Positions 58,259 to 64,000 of a stretch of DNA of 64,000 nt are shown piece after piece (positions within the stretch are counted from its first letter, which is position 1; each line of letters begins with the position of its first letter). The stretch comes from Sphaerisporangium sp040683095. GTDB lineage: Bacteria > Actinomycetota > Actinomycetes > Streptosporangiales > Streptosporangiaceae. Location: positions 1 through 64,000 of the forward strand of contig NZ_JBFBCI010000041.1 of assembly GCF_040683095.1 (NCBI RefSeq), given 5' to 3'. The notes under the pieces are model-generated. The model did no database searches, was not told where the DNA came from, and saw nothing but the letters and a program-made list of their open reading frames with translations. The position numbers and the translations under genes were made by a program.

Positions 58259-58280
58259 TGATCACGTACCGTATGCGTAC
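58259..58280 (+). other. Candidate integrase arm site near attR
   Basis: TGATCACGTACC, four variable bases and GCGTAC, matching 41087-41108 near attL in the same orientation. A further GCGTAC follows at 58291. In the excised circle this copy would lie on the other side of the attP core. Confidence 0.55.
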
Positions 58281-58335
58281 TTTCATTGGTGCGTACGAAG
58301 AGTTTCCGCAGGTAGAGAGGGCGATAGTGGCCGGT

Positions 58336-58377
58336 CTCCGGAGCCGGGTGCGCAGGTTCGAATCCTGCAGGGGGCAC
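58336..58377 (+). other. attR core (42-bp direct repeat)
   Basis: Identical to 40943-40984. Only the 3' part of tRNA-Arg is present here; the upstream bases do not complete a tRNA, so this is the duplicated end and not a second gene. Confidence 0.95.
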
Positions 58378-58617
58378 AAGATCCAGGCCAGCGAAAACAC
58401 GCGCTGACCAGGGCGTACAACGTAGAAATGGGCGGGTCTCCAGTCTCACGGAGTCCCCCCGTTCTCATTGACGCTCGCTGATTGTGGACCAGTTGTGGAC
58501 CAACCGCGGGCTGCTACCGATCATGCCGTGAGCGCCGCCTCGATACGCCGGTTGATATGGCTGACGGAAACACGACCCTGGTGTCGCTGGTGTGTGGGCG
58601 CTGCGCCTCGAGCCCGC
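58378..58617. other. Junction region right of attR, possible end of an older element
   Basis: No complete gene. TTGTGGACCA is repeated at 58482-58491 and 58493-58502 with an 11-bp period, a pattern typical of integrase arm sites, 105 bp outside attR. On the minus strand a short open tail ends at TGA 58521-58523 (VSVSHINRRIEAALTA), which could be the remains of an integrase C-terminus. Both fit an older island at the same tRNA, but the evidence is slight. Confidence 0.4.
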
Positions 58618-58836
58618 TTACCGCGCGGCCACGCCGGCCGCTTCGTCCGCCGGCCTGATGCCCGCGGGGAACCGCGTGGCCAAGTCGGCGATCAACGGCC
58701 CGACGTCCTCGGGCTTCGCGGCGCTGCCGAAGATGTAGAAGCCGGGTCGGTAGAGGATCGCCGTCACGCCGTGCTCGTCGAAGAAGCCCGCGTAGTTCCT
58801 CTCCACCGAGCTGTCGATGTGCACTCGCGGACGCCG
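58618..58836 (-). pseudogene. C-terminal remnant of an FAD-dependent aromatic hydroxylase
   Basis: About 68 codons resembling the end of 3-(3-hydroxyphenyl)propionate-hydroxylase-like FAD monooxygenases (SSVERNYAGFFDEHGVTAIL; YRPGFYIFGSAAKPEDVGPL). The FAD-binding N-terminus and middle are absent; upstream lies the stop codon of the VOC gene in the same frame. It could start at GTG 58824 but cannot be a working enzyme. It is not contiguous with the hydroxylase pseudogene at 61727. Confidence 0.6.
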
Positions 58837-59346
58837 TCACGGAAACCGCCGCAACGGGTCCCGGCCGTCCCATCCCTGCGCGGCCTCGCGGAAGACGCCC
58901 AGCATCCTCCGGCTCCGCTCGCTCTCGCTGACGATCTCGACGGTGCCGAGCAGCGGGTGGACGAAGTACGAGATGCTCATCGCGGCGTTCTCCGCGGTCA
59001 GGATCCGGCGCGCACCGGCGTGGATCAGCTGCTCGCACGCTCCGGGGAAGTCCTCGGTGGAAAAGCCGAGGTGGCTCACCTGGTGACCGGTGAGGGCCCG
59101 CTCGAGCTCGCTCGGCGCGAGCGCGCGGTTCACGGAAAGCTCGATCAGGGTCTCTCCCGCATAGCCGAACGCGATCGAATGGTCCCACTGCGCCTCCACG
59201 TCGCCGTCGCCCGCCTCGATGCGGTCCCAGCGCGTGTCCGGCAGCTGGAAGAACGGGCCGGCGCCCACGGCTGCGGCGACCTCCGTCGCGGCGTCGGCGA
59301 GGTTCCCGACGTTGATCGAGATGTGATGAAGGCTGAGTCTTGGCAT
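58837..59346 (-). CDS. VOC-superfamily (glyoxalase-like) protein
   Basis: A 169-aa vicinal-oxygen-chelate fold protein. LSLHHISINVGNLADAATEV and HQVSHLGFSTEDFPGACEQL open the two beta-alpha-beta-beta-beta modules, with metal-ligand His in HHI and HLG and Glu in GTVEIVSE. Likely a metal-dependent dioxygenase- or isomerase-like enzyme of the surrounding aromatic catabolic cluster; activity unknown. ATG 59346 has GGAG upstream. Confidence 0.85.
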   Translation of the reverse strand: MPRLSLHHISINVGNLADAATEVAAAVGAGPFFQLPDTRWDRIEAGDGDVEAQWDHSIAFGYAGETLIELSVNRALAPSELERALTGHQVSHLGFSTEDFPGACEQLIHAGARRILTAENAAMSISYFVHPLLGTVEIVSESERSRRMLGVFREAAQGWDGRDPLRRFP

Positions 59347-59511
59347 CGTCGCTCTCCGAGGTCAGTGGTCGATCTGGTTGAAGTCGATCGGCCCGCGGCT
59401 GTTGATGGCGGCGAGGTCGGCCTCTCAGGTCTTCGGGTACTGCGGGAAGTCCGTGTGCCACGGCCTGGGCTCGAAGTAGCCGTTGGCCTCATCGGTTTCC
59501 GTGAGGGGATT
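59347..59511 (-). pseudogene. Decayed coding stretch
   Basis: One minus-strand frame reads like protein (ANGYFEPRPWHTDFPQYPKT) but is interrupted by an in-frame TGA before a further protein-like run (EADLAAINSRGPIDFNQIDH) and a second stop. Probably the scarred 3' end of a catabolic gene; the family is not recognisable. Confidence 0.4.
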
Positions 59512-60510
59512 TCAGGTGTCGAGCAGGTCGGGAACGAAGATGTCCTCAGGGGTGAGCCGGCGCTTTGAGAGGCCCTGCTCGGAGGTGTAGCGCAGGAACG
59601 TGTCGACGGCCACGCGGTTCGCCTCGACGCCGTACGCCCAGTGGTCACTCGCGAGCAGCGTCCGATTCCGCTCGTAGAGCGGGCTGGACCAGGGCACGAG
59701 GCTCTCGATGTGCTGTTCCATGCGGCCGTGCTCGAGCCGGCCCACCGCGATGTCCCGCGAGGCGCTGAAGCCGTCGTAGACGGCGCGAGGCAGCTCGGGA
59801 TGCTCGGCAAGATACTCCCGGCGCACCACGATCGTGTGCATGATCGGGTAGATGCCGGTGCGCCGGTAGTAGTCGCGCTCGACCGCCTCGTAGTCCGGGA
59901 AGAGCGGGGCGATCTTCGTGGATCCCTCCAGGACTTCCTGGGGTACCAGCGCGGAGATGAGCGCGTCGATCTCCCCTGCTTCCAGCATCGAGCCGAGCGT
60001 CCGCCCTTCGGGCGCGAGTTGGACGTCGACGTCGGACGGATGCAGGAACGGGATGAAGTCGAACGGCTTCATCGGCCGGTTGGTGCCGCCGACGACCCAC
60101 CGGGCCTGGTCGGGCGTAAACCCGTAGTCGTCCGAGAGGATGCCCTTCGGCCAGATGCCGGCGTCGTGCCCGTAGGTCGCGAACTCGCCGATGGTCTTGC
60201 CGACGAGGTCGCTCGGGCTCGTGATGCCGCTGTCGGTGTTGACCCAGATCGCCGAATGCCGGAAGTGGCGGTTGGGGAAGATCGGGAGCGCGATGAAGGG
60301 CGACTCCTTGAGATCAAGGGTGCGCACGTAGAACGTCAAGCCGAGCTCGGCCACGTCGTACGCCTGATCCCTGACCATGCGCTCGAAGATCTGCGAGACG
60401 ATGCCTGCGCTCTCGAAGGTCGCGTCGAAGCCGTCGATCTTGACCGTCCCGTCGAAGAGCGAACGGGCGTGGTCGTAGTCCCAGACCCCGACCTTCAATT
60501 GACTGGTCAT
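59512..60510 (-). CDS. 4,5-dihydroxyphthalate decarboxylase family protein
   Basis: A 332-aa protein of full family length with a periplasmic-binding-protein-like fold but no signal peptide. Characteristic segments: LKVGVWDYDHARSLFDGTVK, AELGLTFYVRTLDLKESPFI, GITSPSDLVGKTIGEFATYG and HTIVVRREYLAEHPELPRAV. The family includes Pht5/PhtD enzymes that decarboxylate 4,5-dihydroxyphthalate to protocatechuate. ATG 60510 has GAGGAG upstream. Substrate assignment follows from family and neighbours (FAH-family hydrolase, hydroxylase remnants). Confidence 0.85.
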   Translation of the reverse strand: MTSQLKVGVWDYDHARSLFDGTVKIDGFDATFESAGIVSQIFERMVRDQAYDVAELGLTFYVRTLDLKESPFIALPIFPNRHFRHSAIWVNTDSGITSPSDLVGKTIGEFATYGHDAGIWPKGILSDDYGFTPDQARWVVGGTNRPMKPFDFIPFLHPSDVDVQLAPEGRTLGSMLEAGEIDALISALVPQEVLEGSTKIAPLFPDYEAVERDYYRRTGIYPIMHTIVVRREYLAEHPELPRAVYDGFSASRDIAVGRLEHGRMEQHIESLVPWSSPLYERNRTLLASDHWAYGVEANRVAVDTFLRYTSEQGLSKRRLTPEDIFVPDLLDT

Positions 60511-60523
60511 GCTGCGAGTCTCC

Positions 60524-60830
60524 TCACTCTTGCTGGTCGATAGGCGACCTGTCGTCGGATCTCACCGGCGGATGCCTGTGCGGAGCCGACCGTCTCGAGG
60601 GACCGGCCAGGTAGCTCCGGCTGAGCATGCCGCTCGGGGTGACGTACACGTTCTCCCGCACATGGCCGGCGAGGGACCGCCGCAGGTGGGCGATCCCGTC
60701 CAGCGCCTCCACGCGCTCAAGGTAGAAGAGCACGACGTCACCCCAGTGGCCGACGATCACCTGCGGTTCGGGGGACCGATCGAAGACGCCGCCGAACCCT
60801 TCTGGATGGCGCCGCGCCGGGCATTTTCTT
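60524..60830 (-). pseudogene. Fragment of an amidohydrolase-type aromatic decarboxylase
   Basis: The frame encodes HPEGFGGVFDRSPEP, then VIVGHWGDVVLFYLERVEAL and HVRENVYVTPSGMLSRSYL, the C-terminal third of amidohydrolase-2 family decarboxylases (gamma-resorcylate or 2,3-dihydroxybenzoate decarboxylase). N-terminal metal-binding segments are missing, and after SRSYL the sequence no longer matches, so the gene is truncated on both sides. Confidence 0.65.
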
Positions 60831-60858
60831 CTGGTGACAGTTCGCTGAGGTATGTCGA

Positions 60859-61719
60859 CTAGGACGACGAACGCCCGACGAGGGTGTTGACGAGCGATCC
60901 GATGCCCGGGGTGGTGCTGGTCAGCGTCTGTCCCGGAGCCAGGTACCGCGGAGGTGTCGATCCGATCCCGACGCCCGACGGCGTTCCGGTGAACACGATG
61001 TCGCCCGGGAAGAGCGTGACGACGGCCGACAGCCTCGAGATCAGCTCGGGGACCGAGAAGATGAGGTCTGCCGTCGTGCCGTCCTGGAGCATCTCCACCT
61101 TCCCGTCCGTCTCGAGGGTCGACGTGAGCGGAATCGCATCGCGATCCTCGAACTCATCGGGGGTGACGACGAACGGTCCGATGGGAGCGAACCCCGGGAA
61201 CGACTTGCCCAGGCTGAACTGCGGCGCGGGACCACGGCGCTGCACCACGCGCTCGCTGAGGTCCTGCCCGACGGTGAGGCCGGCCACATGGTCCCAGGCA
61301 TCCTCGACGGCGACGTGGTGCGCGGGCGCGCCGATCACCGCGACGAGCTCGATCTCCCAGTCGACCGTGCCGGTCGGAAGCTCCACCGTCGATCGCGGAC
61401 CGGTGATGCTGCTCGGGAACTTCGTGAAGACCACGGGGTCCTCGGGCAGGTCGAAGTTGCTCTCCTTGGCGTGCTCGCGATAGTTCAGCCCGATGGCGAA
61501 CACCTGTCGGGGGCGCGGCACCGGCGCGCCGAGCTCCGACTCGTCGAATGGGACGCCGTCCTCGCCGATCTCGCGTGCCCATTCCACGAACGACGCCCAC
61601 CGGTCGTAGACCGCCTGCGGGTCCGAGGAGTACAGCCCCTCGCTCGCGGTCTCGACGTCGATGGCGCGATCGCCGGAGACGACGACGAGTCTGCCGTTCA
61701 GATTTCCGATCTTCATCAT
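60859..61719 (-). CDS. Fumarylacetoacetate hydrolase family protein
   Basis: A 286-aa FAH-fold enzyme. GLNYREHAKESNFDLPEDPV, FTKFPSSITGPRSTVELP, DWEIELVAVIG and GDIVFTGTPSGVGIG mark the metal site and lid typical of fumarylpyruvate or acylpyruvate hydrolases and 2-hydroxyhepta-2,4-dienedioate isomerases. It would act after ring cleavage in aromatic catabolism. ATG 61719 has AAGGA upstream and starts eight bases after the hydroxylase pseudogene stop. Full length, no visible damage. Confidence 0.9.
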   Translation of the reverse strand: MMKIGNLNGRLVVVSGDRAIDVETASEGLYSSDPQAVYDRWASFVEWAREIGEDGVPFDESELGAPVPRPRQVFAIGLNYREHAKESNFDLPEDPVVFTKFPSSITGPRSTVELPTGTVDWEIELVAVIGAPAHHVAVEDAWDHVAGLTVGQDLSERVVQRRGPAPQFSLGKSFPGFAPIGPFVVTPDEFEDRDAIPLTSTLETDGKVEMLQDGTTADLIFSVPELISRLSAVVTLFPGDIVFTGTPSGVGIGSTPPRYLAPGQTLTSTTPGIGSLVNTLVGRSSS

Positions 61720-61726
61720 TGTTCCT

Positions 61727-62378
61727 TCACGCGGTCGGTGAATCGGTTGTCGCGACGTCGGTGAGCCAGTCGGCGACCGCGCCGCGCGCATCGTCGGGAG
61801 AAGGCGAGGGGGAGGTGCTCACCCAGTGAACGTAGCCGTCCGGCCGGACGAGCAGCGCGGTGACTCCCGCCAGCTGGGGCACGACGCCGCTGATCACGCC
61901 GGTCGCGACTAGCCGCGGTGTAGCGCTCCTCCACCCCGCTCGGCGTCTGCGCGCCCACCGTCACCTGATCGGCGTCCTGGTCGAGCGAGACGACGGTGCG
62001 GCCGCGCAGGATCGGCACGTCGAGTGCCTCGACGACCTCGTGCAGCAGCTCCTCGGTGACGTTCTGCGGGATGGTCAGGCGATAGCCGAACGCCGAGCCC
62101 AGGTTCGACCACTGGATGGGCTGCATGCCCGCCCAGATGTGGAACGGGATGAGGGGGTTCTGCCGGATCTCGCGCGCCCGGTCGATGAAGCTCTGCGCAT
62201 GGCCTCGGTAGTCCATGAGTTCCAGCACCCTCGGAAGCACCGTGCCGGCGCGCGATTGGACGCCCTCCTCACGGCGCTCGAGCACGAGCACCTTGCTCCC
62301 CGCGAGCGCCAGCTCGGCCGCCACCGTCAGCCCTGACGGTCCGGCTCCCACGACGATGACATCGGCATCCACGGTCAC
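61727..62378 (-). pseudogene. FAD-dependent aromatic monooxygenase with large internal deletion
   Basis: The N-terminal ~150 codons are intact: GTG 62378 behind AAAGGAG, the FAD-binding motif VIVVGAGPSGLTVAAELALA, EEGVQSRAGTVLPRVLELMD and DVPILRGRTVVSLDQDA. After EERYTA the frame is lost. The last ~50 codons of the family reappear in another frame (VTALLVRPDGYVHWVS to the TGA at 61727). About 250-300 central codons, including the DG motif region, are missing, so this is a deletion scar and not a sequencing slip. Start overlaps the upstream hydrolase stop. Confidence 0.8.
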
Positions 62379-63220
62379 AGTCGCACTCCTTTCGATCGAG
62401 TTGAGCGAGACGTCGCCTTGCCCACGAACCACGCGACCCGGTCGAGGCAGTCGTCGCCGCCGTACCGTTCGTCCTCGTGATTCACCTCGGGGATGAGCGC
62501 GACTTCGCACGCGACGCCCGCATCGGCGGCCCGCGCGGCAAAGTGCAGGGCGTGCCCGTGATGGACGACCGCATCGGCCTCGCCGTGCAGCAGCAGCATC
62601 GGGGGCGCTCCCGGCGAGATCCTGGCCGCCGGGCTGAGCTCCTCGAGGAGCCGCTCGTCGAGCTGGGCGGCCTCGACGCCCGCGAGCAGAGCGAGCCGGC
62701 CCCGCAGGTCCAGATGGGCCGATCGGGCGGAGGGCCGCATGGCGCGGATGTCGGCGGGCACCTCGAGGTCGCCGCTCGGCTGGAACACGTCGCCGAGCGC
62801 GGTCAGGTCGTACCGCCCGAAGAGCCCGACGAAGCCCGCGAACCGGGTGTGCGAGGTGAGCAGGGCGAGCGCCGCGAGATGCGCACCGGCAGACGCACCC
62901 ATGAGGACGATCTGCGAGGGGTCGTCGACGACGCCCGTGTCGATCAGCCAGGCCGCCGCGCTCTCGATGTCGGCGCGCTGGGCCGGGAACGGCGCGTCGC
63001 CCGCGAGCCGATAGTCGATCGAGGCCACCGTGACGCCTCGCTCGGCGAGACCGCGGGGCCGCTGGTCGTAGTCGGAACGGCTTCCCATCACCCACGCACC
63101 CCCGTGCAGCAGGATCACCGCCGCGCGCGATCCCTCCGCCCGGTAGAGGTCGAGTAAGAGTCGACCCGACTCCGTGACGGCGTACTCATGCGTGGTCGCG
63201 ATCACGCTCGTGTCGGGCAT
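62375..63220 (-). CDS. Alpha/beta hydrolase (esterase/carboxylesterase-like)
   Basis: A 281-aa hydrolase of the BD-FAE/Hsl type. Oxyanion motif VILLHGGAWVMGS, nucleophile elbow VLMGASAGAHLAALAL near residue 117, acid in LLLHGEADAVVHH, and His in IPEVNHEDERYG. Likely cleaves an ester or C-C-bond intermediate of the catabolic cluster; substrate unknown. ATG 63220 (MPDTSVIATTHEYAV) was chosen because GGAG lies six bases upstream; ATG 63244 and GTG 63259 are in frame. The stop overlaps the start of the hydroxylase pseudogene by four bases. Confidence 0.85.
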   Translation of the reverse strand: MPDTSVIATTHEYAVTESGRLLLDLYRAEGSRAAVILLHGGAWVMGSRSDYDQRPRGLAERGVTVASIDYRLAGDAPFPAQRADIESAAAWLIDTGVVDDPSQIVLMGASAGAHLAALALLTSHTRFAGFVGLFGRYDLTALGDVFQPSGDLEVPADIRAMRPSARSAHLDLRGRLALLAGVEAAQLDERLLEELSPAARISPGAPPMLLLHGEADAVVHHGHALHFAARAADAGVACEVALIPEVNHEDERYGGDDCLDRVAWFVGKATSRSTRSKGVRL

Positions 63221-63258
63221 CCGTGCTCCATCGTCGTTCATCATGCTGTCCGGTCTCA

Positions 63259-64000
63259 CTAAGCGGTCAGGAACCCGTGGAACCTGCCGTCGGGGTCATG
63301 CACCGCGCGCAGTTCCTCCAGCCGGGCCTCCGCCTCCGCGGATCCCCAGGGCGCCTTCCGGCGTGCGAGGTTCTCGTCCGAGAGGGAGATGCCCTTGGCG
63401 AGCGGCTCGAGGCGGCGCATGTTCTCGGTGACCCAGGCGATGCCCCGGGCGTCGTCGGCGGCATCGGACCATCCCGCGTAGGCGGCGAGGTAGAGCTTGC
63501 CCGTCAACGACATCGCGGCGTCGGGCAGCGGAGGGGACGTCCACGGATACCAGAGGATGTGCGAGACCGGCGTCGGAACGCTGAGGAACATCTCCCGCAC
63601 GGCCGGCACGAGGACATCCGGGTCCGCGTCGGTCCACATGTTGTCCGCCGCCCACCGGTAGCCGGGCGGCTCGATGGCGCCCACGTTGGCGTAGAGCATG
63701 TCCATCGTCGCAGGGATGGCGACCTCTCTCACGAGCGCCCGGTCGAGCACCGGGCAGGTCTCGAGCGCCTGCAGCAGTTCGTGCGCCCGCGCCTCGTCGT
63801 CCGCGGTGGCGCTGCCGATGAGCTGTAGCGCGGTCGGCCCCTCCGCCGGCTCGCCCAGGTCCGTCGTCAGGGCCGGCGTGCGCGGGTTGGTGGCGACGAC
63901 GAGAAGCTCGAGCTCGGGCGCCACGGACGGAGCGTTCTCCAGGGTCCAGCGAAGGACCTCGTCCAGCACGTCGATCGGGTAGACGTAGATGCTCACGCGG
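63259..64000 (-). CDS. FAD-linked oxidase, C-terminal part with BBE domain (partial)
   Basis: The gene enters from the right edge: the frame is open to base 64000 and only the C-terminal ~245 residues are seen. They match the substrate-binding and berberine-bridge-enzyme-like C-terminal region of FAD-binding oxidoreductases (ending WGSAEAEARLEELRAVHDPD and GRFHGF). GTG 63996 could serve as a start but would leave out the FAD domain, so the gene probably continues outside. Likely oxidises an alcohol or sugar; substrate unknown. Confidence 0.7.
   Translation of the reverse strand, partial: RVSIYVYPIDVLDEVLRWTLENAPSVAPELELLVVATNPRTPALTTDLGEPAEGPTALQLIGSATADDEARAHELLQALETCPVLDRALVREVAIPATMDMLYANVGAIEPPGYRWAADNMWTDADPDVLVPAVREMFLSVPTPVSHILWYPWTSPPLPDAAMSLTGKLYLAAYAGWSDAADDARGIAWVTENMRRLEPLAKGISLSDENLARRKAPWGSAEAEARLEELRAVHDPDGRFHGFLTA

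Larger units (their letters stand above)
40943..58377. mobile_element. Actinomycete integrative and conjugative element (AICE), ~17.4 kb, in tRNA-Arg
   Basis: Bounded by a perfect 42-bp direct repeat (attL 40943-40984, attR 58336-58377) of the tRNA-Arg 3' part. It carries the full AICE kit in canonical order: tyrosine integrase and excisionase next to attL, an iteron-like region, a RepPP-type replication pair (DUF3631 ATPase, primase-polymerase), an FtsK/TraB translocase, an SpdB-like spread gene, and an XRE regulator near the right end. Almost all genes from integrase to 55485 are on the minus strand with 1-20 bp overlaps, so they form one long operon driven from about 55730. There is no type IV secretion system, as expected for dsDNA transfer by TraB. 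No gene in the core set is visibly broken, so it may still be mobile. Confidence 0.95.

Noticed and set aside
58321..58380. Second tRNA gene at attR
   Set aside because: Only the 3' part from the anticodon loop is present; no acceptor 5' strand or D-arm precedes it.
58514..59461. 315-codon minus-strand frame over the VOC gene
   Set aside because: Shifted relative to the VOC gene, which has metal ligands and a good ribosome-binding site; product is Arg-rich.

Overview
The window is high-GC DNA with strongly GC-biased third codon positions, GTG and TTG starts and actinobacterial gene families: Wbl proteins, a DUF3817 protein, SURF1, tandem HxlR regulators and a conjugative element of the AICE type. 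It fits a filamentous actinomycete, possibly of the Streptosporangiaceae; the genus is inference. No rRNA or CRISPR array was seen. The only tRNA found is tRNA-Arg(CCG).

Bases 1-40,900 look like ordinary chromosome. In order they hold: a secreted S1 protease; a LysR regulator divergent from an acyl-CoA synthetase; a threonine-dehydratase-like enzyme; a small protein plus Tat-exported amidase pair; an M20 peptidase; a class III aminotransferase followed by alanine dehydrogenase; a Sel1-repeat protein; a TauE/SafE-cupredoxin protein; gamma-glutamyltransferase; SURF1; several small membrane proteins; a block of LLM oxidoreductase, carotenoid oxygenase, double HxlR regulator and AMP ligase; a two-component system whose kinase is fused to a DUF4153/4173-like membrane protein; a beta-1,3-glucan module (LacI regulator, GH81 and GH16 enzymes, palindromic operators); a PEBP lipoprotein; a response regulator; and an NlpC/P60 hydrolase.

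Bases 40,943-58,377 are an integrated actinomycete integrative and conjugative element of about 17.4 kb, bounded by 42-bp direct repeats of the 3' part of the tRNA-Arg gene. From attL it carries integrase, excisionase, an iteron array with a perfect 32-bp inverted repeat, a DUF3631 ATPase and primase-polymerase (RepPP-type replication), a C5 cytosine methyltransferase with a second long frame nested inside it, a TraB/FtsK dsDNA translocase with a candidate clt repeat cluster, an SpdB-like spread protein, about fifteen tightly overlapping small genes (many zinc-binding, one Wbl, one RapZ-C-like), a promoter with a palindromic operator over its -10 box, and a divergent module of an XRE repressor, an HTH-like regulator and an isochorismatase-fold hydrolase.

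Bases 58,378-64,000 hold a partly decayed aromatic-acid catabolic cluster of phthalate/dihydroxybenzoate type: VOC protein, 4,5-dihydroxyphthalate decarboxylase family protein, fumarylacetoacetate hydrolase family protein, alpha/beta hydrolase and a partial FAD oxidase, interspersed with three broken genes. Arm-like repeats just beyond attR suggest an older island already present at this tRNA. Most starts were chosen from visible Shine-Dalgarno sequences and start/stop overlaps. Family names rest on recognised motifs, not on database searches.
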